From assembly GCA_937888905.1 (NCBI GenBank), contig CALATA010000022.1, forward strand, positions 62,001 through 126,000: DNA of 64,000 bases. Direction: 5' to 3'. The notes beneath the pieces were generated by a model that was given only the letters and a program-made list of their open reading frames with translations, was not told the origin of the DNA and ran no database searches. How positions within the stretch are numbered: the stretch's first letter is position 1; each line of letters starts with the position of its first letter. The DNA comes from Terrimonas sp937888905 (GTDB lineage: Bacteria; Bacteroidota; Bacteroidia; Chitinophagales; Chitinophagaceae). A program made the translations under genes and the position numbers. Below are positions 17,784 to 27,191 of the stretch, in pieces.

Positions 17784-18851
17784 TTAGAGATTTAACTGAT
17801 AACGGGTACTTCTTCCTCCTTCAGGTCCGGCGAAAACAAACGCGCCCATATCCAACAGTTGTTGCATATCTCTTGTGGCCGTGGCTTTGGACGCCTGGGT
17901 GATATGCATATACATGCTGGCATTCATTTCAATTTTATTACCATTGGCCTGCTCTTTCAACAAAAAACGAATGGCCGCAAGCTGACGTTCTCCAAACTGT
18001 TGCCCATATTTTTCAAAAAACATTTTTCTTTTTAACACCAGGTCAATCAGCTTTTCCGTTTGCTGCTGACCTTCAAGCGACATTTTTATAAAATATTCTA
18101 TCCACGGAGTTATTTCGTTTGATCGTTGTGCTTTGTCGAGCGCAGTGAAATAATCATTTTGCGTAGCTTCAATAGCACTTAAAAATCCAAGTACTACGGG
18201 TCTGCCCAGTGTCTGATACATTGCTTTTTCGGATATGAACCATGCGATGCTTTTATTATTTCCTTTGATGGGGCTTATCGTTTTAAAATAGAGATAAGCA
18301 ATAGCTGCCCGAACCGGCGCTTTCCTGATTTCATTTGTCCCTCCGGGCGCAGTACTGTTGAACCATCCGATAAATGCTTTCATCTCCTCCTGCACGGCTG
18401 GTGGCGTCAGGAAAGAACTTGTTTTTTCCTTTCTTCCTGATGTCAAAATGCCGCTTACTATCTCCAGTTGTTCATCATCTTTTCTCCATATATCACTTGT
18501 CTTCTTTCCGCCGTCACCCGCCAACATGGTATGCCATGTTGAAATTTGCTGCCTGGTCAACGGCTCCGTGAAAGTCTGGCGCACATCATTGAGCAATTTA
18601 GTTACCCCTGCTACTGTCTTATCTTTTGAACTTCCGTCTTCTTTGCCGGCGTAGGCAATACTTGACAGACTATCTGCCTCTGCCAAAATAATATCTGAAA
18701 AAATCTCTTTCCTCGTTTCTTCAGTTAATGCTTCAAGCACTCCTGAATTCCTGCCCAATTTTTCGTAGAAAAGAAATAATTCGTCTTCTACTTTATCAAG
18801 TGAAAACCTGAAATCGGGCCAACCTTTTTGTTGCCAGTTGTAAATAGCCAT
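17784..18851 (-). CDS. Fic-fold protein (DUF4172) with degenerate active site
   Basis: 355 residues. The N-terminus (MAIYNWQQKGWPDFRF) is a DUF4172 domain and the middle is a Fic fold. At the catalytic loop (residues 193-201), where active enzymes have HPFxxGNGR, this protein reads SPIKGNNKS. The catalytic His and the Arg that holds the nucleotide phosphates are absent. The N-terminal inhibitory motif, normally SSxIEGE, reads SSIAYAG (residues 63-69), so it has lost its Glu too. The C-terminal winged-helix part (ATRDMQQLLDMGAF) is intact. Protein AMPylation is therefore unlikely; a DNA-binding or scaffolding role is possible. Divergent from the Crp/Fnr gene. Confidence 0.88.
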   Translation of the reverse strand: MAIYNWQQKGWPDFRFSLDKVEDELFLFYEKLGRNSGVLEALTEETRKEIFSDIILAEADSLSSIAYAGKEDGSSKDKTVAGVTKLLNDVRQTFTEPLTRQQISTWHTMLAGDGGKKTSDIWRKDDEQLEIVSGILTSGRKEKTSSFLTPPAVQEEMKAFIGWFNSTAPGGTNEIRKAPVRAAIAYLYFKTISPIKGNNKSIAWFISEKAMYQTLGRPVVLGFLSAIEATQNDYFTALDKAQRSNEITPWIEYFIKMSLEGQQQTEKLIDLVLKRKMFFEKYGQQFGERQLAAIRFLLKEQANGNKIEMNASMYMHITQASKATATRDMQQLLDMGAFVFAGPEGGRSTRYQLNL

Positions 18852-19016
18852 ACCTCAATTTACCATTTATTCGGCTCAAAATAGACAAAAATTTGAGCCG
18901 ATTAGTTAACTGACTGACCTGGTTTGCCTTATGATTCTGCCATTCATCTGCCAACTTTCCGTCTCTGTAGGTTTGCCTTCGCAGATACCGCTCCTGAATC
19001 GATAATTTAGGCAACT

Positions 19017-19595
19017 ATGTCAACCGATCCGTTTTTTAAGAAGATAAAAACTTACACAAATCTTTCCGTCGAAGCCAAAGAAGCCTGGCTGCTATTGCTC
19101 AAAGAAAAAACATACCCCAAAGGCGATAACTTCATCCGCACCGGGCAGGTACCCAGGCGTGTGGCTTTCGTGGTAAAAGGACTTTTCTCGCAATACTATG
19201 TCAACGACAATGGTGACACCATTATCAAATACTTTTTCCCGGAAGGAAGAATTGCGGGTTCCATTCCCGCAACGTTGACCCAGTCAGTCAGTATGTTTGA
19301 CGTTACCGCCCTTGAAGAAACAACCGTTCTCGAATACGACTTTAGTGAGTTCAAAAAACTGGTGGCCACATTCAGTGATGTAGCAACATTCTACATAAAT
19401 TATCTCGAACAGCATTGGGTGATCGACAAGGAGCCTTACGAAATCTCACTCCGCAGCGATTCTGCAAAAGTCCGCTATGCCGACTTCCTGCGTAAATACC
19501 CAGAGCTTGTAAACCGCCTGAAGAAGCACCAGATTGCCTCCTACCTTGGTATTACGCCTACGCAGTTAAGCCGGATTTTTGGTTATGGAAAATGA
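19017..19595 (+). CDS. Crp/Fnr-family regulator
   Basis: 192 residues: a cyclic-nucleotide-binding-like beta-roll (residues 20-120, with RRVAFVVKGLFSQYY and FFPEGRIAG) and a C-terminal HTH (HQIASYLGITPTQLSRIF). Such short Crp-like regulators are frequent in Bacteroidota; a ligand is rarely known. Divergent from the Fic-like gene, with 165 bases between. Followed by a VOC protein in the same direction. Confidence 0.9.
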   Translation: MSTDPFFKKIKTYTNLSVEAKEAWLLLLKEKTYPKGDNFIRTGQVPRRVAFVVKGLFSQYYVNDNGDTIIKYFFPEGRIAGSIPATLTQSVSMFDVTALEETTVLEYDFSEFKKLVATFSDVATFYINYLEQHWVIDKEPYEISLRSDSAKVRYADFLRKYPELVNRLKKHQIASYLGITPTQLSRIFGYGK

Positions 19596-19675
19596 GTTTG
19601 ATTTCTCAACATTTGTAAAGCGTTTTCCATTTTCAGCGTATGATCTTTGTTCCTGTAATCAAAAAACAATTAAAC

Positions 19676-20083
19676 ATGAAACAGGTATTTATCAATCTCG
19701 CAGTGAAAGACGTTCAAAAGTCCATGGACTTTTACACCAGCCTCGGCTTCACCAACAATCCGCAATTTTCAGATGAGCAGGGAAAATGCATGGTGTGGAG
19801 CGATTCGATTTTCGTGATGCTGCTAAGCCATGAAAAGTTTAACGGCTTTATCAAAAAACCGCTTGCCGATACGAAAAACAATATTGCAGCCCTGTTTGCT
19901 TTATCAGCAGAAAGCCTCGATAAAGTAAATGAAATAGTCGATAACGGATTAAAGGCCGGTGGCTCAGAGCCAACGCCGATGACGGATTATGGCTTCATGC
20001 AATTACGCAGAATAGAAGATTTCGACGGGCATACCTGGGAAATTTTCTTTATGGACATGACCAAAATGCCCGGCCAGGAGTAA
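19676..20083 (+). CDS. VOC-family (glyoxalase-like) protein
   Basis: The start at MKQVFINLAVKDVQKSMDFY gives the canonical first beta-alpha-beta unit (FINLAVKDV..S..FYTSLGF). The second half contains GFMQLRRIEDFDGHTWEIFF with metal-ligand-like positions (Glu in WEI). It is 135 residues, one complete VOC domain. The upstream frame extension to 19579 has no similarity. Possibly a lactoylglutathione lyase-like or resistance protein. Closed by a terminator. Confidence 0.88.
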   Translation: MKQVFINLAVKDVQKSMDFYTSLGFTNNPQFSDEQGKCMVWSDSIFVMLLSHEKFNGFIKKPLADTKNNIAALFALSAESLDKVNEIVDNGLKAGGSEPTPMTDYGFMQLRRIEDFDGHTWEIFFMDMTKMPGQE

Positions 20084-20108
20084 GAAGATGCGTCCTTGTA
20101 AAAAATAG

Positions 20109-20138
20109 AACCCCACGAAAGCAAGCTTTCGTGGGGTT
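20109..20138. terminator. Bidirectional terminator
   Basis: Perfect 14-bp stem (AACCCCACGAAAGC with its complement), two-base loop, between convergent genes. Confidence 0.85.
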
Positions 20139-20163
20139 GCTTTATCAATATTATTCAAACTCT

Positions 20164-20907
20164 TTACTCTGATAAAAATGTTTGCCACTCCTTTCCTTCC
20201 TTATTACGAAAGTGTACAATTTTATTCCCCGGTTCGTAAACCATATAATTTCCTTCACCATCCGTCTCGTCTTCAAAATAATAACGGTTCTCCCCATTGA
20301 CAACGCTGAGCTTTAACCATTGCAATAAATACTTGCCCGGCTCAAAAATGCGTACGTGCAATAAACGTTTAGCGCTACCATTGATCTCATAGATCTCCGT
20401 TTTACATTGACTGATATCCTCAATATAAGTGGCCACTAATTTCTTATTGGGAATACTGTCAAACGCTAGTTGACGCAAGCTATCGGCCTTTGCTTTCGTA
20501 ACGCCGATCAACTGGTATTGAACAGGATTATCATCTTTGTCCTTATCCGTAGCACAATCATCACATTTCGGCAGATACGCGGTAGAGGCCCACGCGCCGC
20601 TCTCGGAAATCATCTTTATATAAAACCAGGCAACGAGCTCACCATCCCATTTGTATTGTTCCTTACTTTTGCGCAGGATCTCTATCAGATCAGTTTTTTC
20701 ATACCGATCGTTGAGCGTGATGCGCAGGTACAGGCTACTTCCTGTTTTTTCTTCCTTAACTACTTTGTAAACAATTTCCGGGGTAGCCGATTTTGCGTCA
20801 GCGGTTTTTTCGTCGGGATTTTTTTTGTCGTCAGTAACGATGGCGATGATGCCGAGAATGGTTATTACAAGGAAGGCTATTCCTGACCACTTTAATACTT
20901 TTTTCAT
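20164..20907 (-). CDS. Membrane-anchored protein of unknown function
   Basis: The start at MKKVLKWSGIAFLVITILGII gives one N-terminal membrane helix after a short basic segment, so the rest (about 220 residues) lies outside the cytoplasm. The body has a Lys/Asp-rich linker (residues 30-50) and CDDCATDKDKDDN, a potential metal or disulfide site. No family recognised. Confidence 0.7.
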   Translation of the reverse strand: MKKVLKWSGIAFLVITILGIIAIVTDDKKNPDEKTADAKSATPEIVYKVVKEEKTGSSLYLRITLNDRYEKTDLIEILRKSKEQYKWDGELVAWFYIKMISESGAWASTAYLPKCDDCATDKDKDDNPVQYQLIGVTKAKADSLRQLAFDSIPNKKLVATYIEDISQCKTEIYEINGSAKRLLHVRIFEPGKYLLQWLKLSVVNGENRYYFEDETDGEGNYMVYEPGNKIVHFRNKEGKEWQTFLSE

Positions 20908-21242
20908 TTGGCTATTGGTTTGGCGCAAACATAACATGTTTTTTTAATACTTTCAAGCGGGTCGTAAATAGCCAACTTTTTCGAGGTCCTGTTAGAAAAA
21001 CAGCTGCATTAATTATCAAGATGACATATACTAATATCCTCCATCTTTTTAAGAAAATCTGACATTTTAAAAGTCTGTCTGCTTGCTAGCTTTATTGTCG
21101 ATTGTAGTGCCTTCTTCGTCCCTTGCTAGCGGGAACCAAACCAACTACATTCCTTTTATTTTATCTCTCGTTTGATTTTGCTGCCATCACTGCCGCCCGG
21201 GAGGGATTTGCCATCCCTTACTGTTTATTTAAAATCTAACGT
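20908..21242. other. Intergenic region upstream of the lyase gene
   Basis: No gene seen. It holds two copies of CTTGCTAGC about 45 bases apart and a small hairpin AGGGAT/ATCCCT (21202-21218) close to the start at 21243. A promoter is likely here, but no convincing -7 box can be named. Confidence 0.4.
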
Positions 21243-24200
21243 ATGCCTTGCCGTCTACACATCCTTTTTTGCTGGCTTGCCATAGCCAGTTTTTTCCATC
21301 TGTCCGCTTCGGCCCAACATCCCGTTTATAAAGTCGACTTCGACATGACGGGTCGGCCATCCGCCGCCGTAACTGAACCTGGCTTTATCGCCTGGGCTCT
21401 TCCCACAAATGTGGTGGACACCGCTACGCTCGTATTAGATCCCTCAACCGGCCTTACCCTTCGTATGATCCGCAAAGGACCTTATGGCGACAAACTAAAT
21501 ACCAACTGGTACAAGGCCGGCACCGAAACGCCTTATTTCGCCCGGTTGGGAAGCGATGGTATCCGTGTTAACAATGCCAGCAACGGCGCGCAGATCGAAA
21601 TGAGAATAAGCGGTCTGCCAACCGGACGACACAGCATTCTCACCTATCATAATAATGTAGATAACCCCGCGACCAACAGTTTTTCTCCTGTTGATGTTTA
21701 CCTCAATGGCGTAAAGGAAATTGAAGACCTTGCTCCCAGCGTGCGGGCCCTGACTACACCCGAAATTCCAACGGCCTACCTTTACGTTGATGCCGTAGCC
21801 GGGGAAGATGTGGTGTTATTATATGCGGCCGATACGGCGTTTACTGCCAGTAACAAAAATCTGCTGATCAATGCCTTTGAGCTGAACACTTCCAATCCTT
21901 TGTACAAATCCCAGGGGCCCTTTCCTTCAAATGGCGATGAACATGTGGATGCCGATAATGGTTCATTGCAATTAAGATGGATGAAAGCGCAAAACGCCGT
22001 GGCCGCACACGTATATGTCGGTGGCGATTCAACAGCAGTCTCCAATGCCGTATCGGGTGGCGCTTTGTATAAAGGACGCGTCGTGGATACCTTCTTCCAC
22101 TCCACTGATCAATACAGCATGTATAAATATTTCTGGCGGATAGATCTGGAAGACGAGGAGGGCAATATTACGAAAGGCGATGTATGGTATTACCAGCCGC
22201 GGCAACCCGCCTTCCGCGACGCTGAGGGTTACGGCCGCTTCGCCCGAGGCGGACGAGGCGGCAAGGTGGTGTATGTAACGAACCTGAACGACAGCGGTCC
22301 CGGCAGTTTACGCGAAGCGGTAACCAATGACACCGGTCCCCGCACGATCATGTTTGACGTATCGGGCATCATCACCCTCAATTCAAGGCTCGTGATCTCC
22401 AGCAACTATGTAACCGTTGCCGGACAAACAGCTCCGGGTAAAGGCATCTGCATAAAAGGCGCGCCGTTTGGCGCAGGAGGCCGCGACATCATTATCCGGC
22501 ACCTGCGTGTGCGTGTTGGCGGAGGTCAGACTTATGATGGTATGGGAATGGTCGGCGATCATTGCATCATGGATAATTGTTCCATCAGTTGGACCATCGA
22601 CGAATCTTTCAGTTCACGCGGCGCGAGAAACATCTCCTTTCAGCGCAACATGATTTCCGAAGCGTTGAACGTGGCGGGCCATCAGAACTATCCTGCGGGC
22701 ACGGCGCATGGCTATGCCGCTACCATCAGCGGCAACAAAGGGAGTTTCCATCATAACCTGCTGGCACATAACTCCGGGCGCAACTGGAGTTTGGGTGGCG
22801 CGTTGGATGGTAATGCTTATTACTCGGGATACCTGGATATCCGCAACAACGTGGTATACAACTGGGGCACGCGTACAACGGACGGCGGCGCCCACCAAGT
22901 GAACTTTGTCAACAATTACTACAAACCCGGCGCGGCCTCTACTATCTTCTACGCATTAACAGCGCAGCACGAAGGTGTAGGATTGGGAACACAACAATAT
23001 TACTTCAGTGGCAACGTAATGCCGGGACGATTTGATGAAAGTAACCAGGATGCCGGCAGAAGAATCCAGATCTCCAATGGCGCGGTGGTGAACTGGCAGA
23101 CCTGGATCGACACAGCTTTCTTTCCGTCTTATGTCAACACGCAATCGGCCACCGATGCCTATAAGCGCGTATTATCAAATGTCGGAGCCAATCAACCGGT
23201 ATTTGATGACCATGATATAAGAATAGTGAATGAAACATTGAACGGCACCTATACCTACTCCGGAAGTGTGAGTGGCAAACCCGGATTGATCGACAACCAG
23301 AATGACGCGGGCGGATGGGAAGACTATGGCTCGGCGCAAAGACCTGCAGCCTGGGATACGGATCGCGATGGCTTGCCAGACTGGTGGGAAAGACTGACAG
23401 GATCCAGCACTACCTCTGCAGCCGGCGACTTCAGTGATGCCAATGCCGATCCCGACAGGAATGGCGCAACGCAACTGGATGCCTATCTCGAATGGATGGG
23501 TGGTCCGCATTACTTTACAAGGCCAACCGATCCGATCCAGATAAACCTGAGTAACCTGAGCCGTGGATATACGAGTAACCCTTCGTTCATGGTTGCGAAT
23601 GTGACCAACGGATCGGTGGTGTTGACGGTAGTTGGCGGAGCAACGATCGCCACCTTTACACCGGCTGCTGCGGGATTCGGGTCTTTTGAATTTACGGTAA
23701 CCGATGCGCAGGGCGCAACGATGACCACGTTGGTGAACTTAGTAGCGGATGATAACCCGGTCACCTTGCCGGTGAGGCTGACGAAATTTACCGCGGCAAG
23801 AAAAGACAGGCAGCAGGTAAACCTGGAATGGGAAACGGAACAGGAGATCAATAACAGTCATTTCGAAATAGAGCGCAGCTTTACGGGCAATGGATTTGTA
23901 AAAATTGCGCGGGTGGTGAGTGCGGCACCGGATGGAAACAGCAATACGCTTTCGCAATATCAATTAACAGATAACAACGATCACGCCGGCAAAAGCTATT
24001 ACCGTATCGCGCAGGTGGATATTGACGGCAAGGTGAAATACAGTGATGTCCGTATGGTGAACGGCGTTGGGGATAAGGCTTCGCTGCGTTTGTGGCCGGT
24101 GCCATCTAAAGGCAATGTGAATTTATTGCTGGATGGCGGTACGGCTGGCCATGTAAGCATCATCACCATCGATGGGAAAACATTGGTACAGGAATTTAAT

Positions 24201-24317
24201 CTGCTGCCGGGCGTTACCCGCACTGTTCATCTTTCAAAGCCCGGGACTTATTTGGTTAAAGTGGTGGATCGTGTGAGTGGGGAAGTACGGTTTACGGAGA
24301 AGGTGGTGGTGCGGTGA
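21243..24317 (+). CDS. T9SS-secreted pectate-lyase-like protein
   Basis: 1024 residues. A signal peptide (LASASFFHLSASAQ type) is followed by a beta-sandwich region of about 300 residues. The parallel beta-helix then starts at EGYGRFARGGRGGKVVYVT and continues through NDSGPGSLREAV, GRDIIIRHLRVR and NNVVYNW, the hallmarks of PL1-type pectate lyases. A Thr/Asp-rich segment and an Ig-like cadherin-type domain follow. The last 90 residues are a type A T9SS sorting domain (LRLWPVPSKGNV.. ending KVVVR). It should cleave pectic or similar polysaccharide at the cell surface or outside the cell. It stands alone, with no SusC/D pair. Confidence 0.9.
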   Translation: MPCRLHILFCWLAIASFFHLSASAQHPVYKVDFDMTGRPSAAVTEPGFIAWALPTNVVDTATLVLDPSTGLTLRMIRKGPYGDKLNTNWYKAGTETPYFARLGSDGIRVNNASNGAQIEMRISGLPTGRHSILTYHNNVDNPATNSFSPVDVYLNGVKEIEDLAPSVRALTTPEIPTAYLYVDAVAGEDVVLLYAADTAFTASNKNLLINAFELNTSNPLYKSQGPFPSNGDEHVDADNGSLQLRWMKAQNAVAAHVYVGGDSTAVSNAVSGGALYKGRVVDTFFHSTDQYSMYKYFWRIDLEDEEGNITKGDVWYYQPRQPAFRDAEGYGRFARGGRGGKVVYVTNLNDSGPGSLREAVTNDTGPRTIMFDVSGIITLNSRLVISSNYVTVAGQTAPGKGICIKGAPFGAGGRDIIIRHLRVRVGGGQTYDGMGMVGDHCIMDNCSISWTIDESFSSRGARNISFQRNMISEALNVAGHQNYPAGTAHGYAATISGNKGSFHHNLLAHNSGRNWSLGGALDGNAYYSGYLDIRNNVVYNWGTRTTDGGAHQVNFVNNYYKPGAASTIFYALTAQHEGVGLGTQQYYFSGNVMPGRFDESNQDAGRRIQISNGAVVNWQTWIDTAFFPSYVNTQSATDAYKRVLSNVGANQPVFDDHDIRIVNETLNGTYTYSGSVSGKPGLIDNQNDAGGWEDYGSAQRPAAWDTDRDGLPDWWERLTGSSTTSAAGDFSDANADPDRNGATQLDAYLEWMGGPHYFTRPTDPIQINLSNLSRGYTSNPSFMVANVTNGSVVLTVVGGATIATFTPAAAGFGSFEFTVTDAQGATMTTLVNLVADDNPVTLPVRLTKFTAARKDRQQVNLEWETEQEINNSHFEIERSFTGNGFVKIARVVSAAPDGNSNTLSQYQLTDNNDHAGKSYYRIAQVDIDGKVKYSDVRMVNGVGDKASLRLWPVPSKGNVNLLLDGGTAGHVSIITIDGKTLVQEFNLLPGVTRTVHLSKPGTYLVKVVDRVSGEVRFTEKVVVR

Positions 24318-24337
24318 AAACGTTTTTGAAATTTATC

Positions 24338-24366
24338 AAAGCCGCTCAGCATGGGGCGGTTTTTTA
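24338..24366 (+). terminator. Rho-independent terminator
   Basis: Arms AAAGCCGC and GCGGTTTT (one G-T pair), loop about ten bases, followed by a T run; 20 bases after the lyase stop. Confidence 0.7.
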
Positions 24367-24587
24367 ATTAAATCATTGATGGGGCATTACCACATTCGCT
24401 TCAGTTTCTTTCCTCGATCCGGCGAGCCTGCTCTGCAAACGCAGCTTTTGACATTTATCAAATAGTTATTCTGAATTAGCACAATTTATTCTACAGAAGA
24501 GGTAACGGTTTATGCCTATTGATGCTTGTATAGAATCATCGTAAATTGAACTATAAAACTTTATCTAACAGAAAATTTCAGATTATG

Positions 24588-25202
24588 ATGAAAAGAAAAT
24601 TAATGTATGTGGCATTGGCCGCTATTCTGGTCTCTTGTTCAAAAGCCAAAACGGAACCAGTACCGGAAGAACAACTAAAAGACGCCGCGATCTCAGCTAC
24701 AGACATGGCGCGGCTACCTCCTCAAACGGGTCACTCGGTCTATGTTACCTTAAATGCCAGTACGGGAGAATATGTATCGTCATACGGGGGCGGAATAAAT
24801 TTTGGAACCATGTTTATACATCCGCTCAGTGTTCCTTCTGGTCAGAATGGGCAACCCTACTCCCCTTCTTTTGGTGGCTTTAATGCCAACAACCTGATCG
24901 GATTTCATATCAATGGCGCGCATTTCACCATGCAGCAAGGCACTGTTGTAGGAGGAATGTCGACCAACGATTGGGAAGCTGTAAATAATTATTATAGCGA
25001 TTTTGACAAATTCATCAGTGGCGATACCTCGGTCATGTTTCTCCCGGATCCCGGTACCTATTTCAGCGGCATTAATACATCTTCGAATGGCATATTAACC
25101 ACTACCGGCACGTTTATTTATAATAACAACTCTCCTACTAAAGTTTCCATTACACACTTAACGGTAGGCCCGCCACTCGTACCGGAATTGGAATTAGAGT
25201 AA
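24588..25202 (+). CDS. Lipoprotein of unknown function
   Basis: The start at MKRKLMYVALAAILVSC gives an SPII signal with lipobox LVSC; an ATG one codon upstream is equivalent. The mature protein (about 188 residues) contains TGHSVYVTLNASTGEYVSSYGG and FIYNNNSPTKVSITHLTVGPP near the end. No family is recognised. Its 3' end, terminator and the next gene are duplicated at 28461-28999. Confidence 0.75.
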   Translation: MKRKLMYVALAAILVSCSKAKTEPVPEEQLKDAAISATDMARLPPQTGHSVYVTLNASTGEYVSSYGGGINFGTMFIHPLSVPSGQNGQPYSPSFGGFNANNLIGFHINGAHFTMQQGTVVGGMSTNDWEAVNNYYSDFDKFISGDTSVMFLPDPGTYFSGINTSSNGILTTTGTFIYNNNSPTKVSITHLTVGPPLVPELELE

Positions 25203-25225
25203 GGAAGGGAGATAAATTTTTTATC

Positions 25226-25262
25226 AGGACCAATACCATTGCTGGTGTTAGTCCTTTTTTTT
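25226..25262 (+). terminator. Rho-independent terminator (copy 1)
   Basis: Arm AGGACCAATACC pairs with GGTGTTAGTCCT (one mismatch and one wobble), then a run of T. The copy at 28585 is perfect. Confidence 0.75.
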
Positions 25263-25341
25263 ATAATAAACCTGGCATAACGAACGAGTTTTGTGTAAAA
25301 AAAATGAAACTGGCATCAGGCGTTACATAAAGAATCTGGTT

Positions 25342-25656
25342 ATGAAAATGTATATATTGGTTAAACGGGACCTTCCGGACAAATTCGTTCCTGTCATTAC
25401 AGCGCATGCATCACTGGCCTGTTTCCGAAAATTTGAACACAATCCCGACATGCAGACCTGGATCAACGGGATATTTAAAAAAGTGGTTTGCGTGGTGAAT
25501 GATCATGAATTTGAAAATGCAAAAAAGGAAGCCGACCACCTCATACTGACGGAATCGGCATTGGATAACCGGGAAGTCTGTATTGCCTTCTCGCCACGTG
25601 AAGAATATGCAAAAATGTTTCGCTTTCTTAAAATGTGGGCACCGCAGGGTGCGTAA
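25342..25656 (+). CDS. PTH2-like small protein, copy 1
   Basis: The start at MKMYILVKRDLPDKFVPV. The layout KMYILVKRDLP, ITAHASLACFRKF, KKVVCVVND and IAFSPREEYA resembles the fold of peptidyl-tRNA hydrolase 2 (first strand, His-containing helix, Val-rich strand). The Thr-Gln and Asp-Ala-Gly catalytic region of PTH2 is not evident. It may be an inactive or changed member. 104 residues. Its paralogue at 28701 is about 90% identical over most of its length. Confidence 0.65.
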   Translation: MKMYILVKRDLPDKFVPVITAHASLACFRKFEHNPDMQTWINGIFKKVVCVVNDHEFENAKKEADHLILTESALDNREVCIAFSPREEYAKMFRFLKMWAPQGA

Positions 25657-25717
25657 GGTGGAAGCGGTGACGGCGGACCGACAGGGGGGAAAATATGCTA
25701 TAAAACTGGCAGCTTAA

Positions 25718-26038
25718 AAAATCCCCGACGATCCCTGTCAGAAAGAAATTTATTATCTGAAAAATAAACCGGGTTACTATATCACCTGCAACGGAACGAC
25801 GGCGCTTATATCAGGCTATTCCTTCCCGGAAAACATCCCCGTCGCCTCAATTGCCGGCGCACCACGGAGTTCCGCTTCGCCCTTCATTATTTGTAACAAC
25901 TGTCGCGGACAGGGATATTTTATGGAATATGATTGGTACGGGATGAACAGCTACACCGGTCACTACGCCCGGAGCAATAAGCTACGTCAGATTTCCTGTG
26001 GGGTTTGCTCGGGAAGTGGACACATAAAGGTCCGGTGA
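25718..26038 (+). pseudogene. Remnant with DnaJ-type zinc-ribbon motif
   Basis: After a stop at 25715 this frame is open for 107 codons but has no start before its last third. It contains CNNCRGQGYF and CGVCSGSGHI, the CxxCxGxG pairs of DnaJ-like zinc ribbons, separated by about 32 residues. Because no start codon precedes the first pair and the upstream frame is broken (stop at 25715), it is read as a gene fragment. Any functional use would require an unusual start. Confidence 0.55.
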
Positions 26039-26236
26039 TAAGGGGCAAATGCATCAGGTAAAAAATCGTCACACTCTTATAACACTTGCTCTCACTTATT
26101 TTTAGCAAAAAAAATCTTCTTAATTTTGCCGGCATGAGGATGTCCCCAACACTTTAATACTTCTTTCCCGTTTTTATCCGTGACCGCCAACAGTCACGCG
26201 GATGGTCGTTTCTATTATTCACCCTCATATCGATTT

Positions 26237-27010
26237 ATGAAAGAAGTATTGAATTCAATTCAGATAAAACAATTTATTGAAGAAGGTTTTGTACGTATAG
26301 ACAATGCCTTTTCTGCTGAACTTGCCGCGGAGATCCGGCATATATTGTGGAATGACATGGATGCAGATCCCGGCGATCCGGCAACGTGGACAAAACCCGT
26401 TATCCGTTTGGGCATGTATTCGCAGCCGCCTTTTATTCAATCGGCCAATACGCCTGTCTTACATGCGGCTTTCGATCAACTGGTAGGAAAAGACAAATGG
26501 CTGCCCTGCCGAAGCATGGGTACGTTCCCCGTTCGATTTCCCTCGACAGAAGAGCCGGGAGATACCGGCTGGCACGTAGACGTCAGTTTCGGCGACAATA
26601 CGACAAACTTCCTCGAATGGCGCGCCAACTGGCACTCGAAGAACCGGGGCTTACTGATGTTATTTCTCTACTCCGATATCGGAGAAGAAGACGCGCCGAC
26701 CAGGATCAGGACGGGGTCGCATCTGGATATTGCCCGGTTATTAAAACCTCATGGTGAACAGGGACTGTCGCTATTGGAAATGGCCGCACAATTCCCGTCA
26801 TTACCCGAAAGGGAAGAAAAAACAGCAACAGGTAAAGCTGGTACTGTATATCTATGTCATCCATTTCTGATACATGCGGCACAGCCCCACAGAGGCAAAG
26901 AGCCGCGTTTCCTGGCCCAGCCACCGCTATTATTAAGGAAGGAGTTGATGCGGGATCCGGAGGATCTGTCTCCTGTTGAGCAGGCGATACAGTTAGGGAT
27001 AAGCAGTTAA
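26237..27010 (+). CDS. PhyH-family 2OG/Fe(II) dioxygenase
   Basis: The start at MKEVLNSIQIKQFIEEGFVRID matches the phytanoyl-CoA dioxygenase N-terminus; upstream codons are not family-like. The Fe site is visible: HxD in TGWHVDVSF and the distal His in HPFLIHAAQPHRG, with Arg nearby for 2-oxoglutarate. 257 residues, full length. The substrate is unknown. It stands between the DnaJ-like remnant and the TonB-C-like protein. Confidence 0.88.
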   Translation: MKEVLNSIQIKQFIEEGFVRIDNAFSAELAAEIRHILWNDMDADPGDPATWTKPVIRLGMYSQPPFIQSANTPVLHAAFDQLVGKDKWLPCRSMGTFPVRFPSTEEPGDTGWHVDVSFGDNTTNFLEWRANWHSKNRGLLMLFLYSDIGEEDAPTRIRTGSHLDIARLLKPHGEQGLSLLEMAAQFPSLPEREEKTATGKAGTVYLCHPFLIHAAQPHRGKEPRFLAQPPLLLRKELMRDPEDLSPVEQAIQLGISS

Positions 27011-27191
27011 AAAGTAGCTGAAGGAAGGGGCAAGCTGCCCCTTCCTTTTATTCGTCAGAATTACAAATGGCAGCAGCGGGAGGCCCGGAAAATTAATCAT
27101 AACACGCAAAACCGGGCTTTGAAACTAGATTACAAAGGATGAACCGGAACCAGAATTTCTATCTAAATTTATTGCAAGCCAACTCTCCTGA

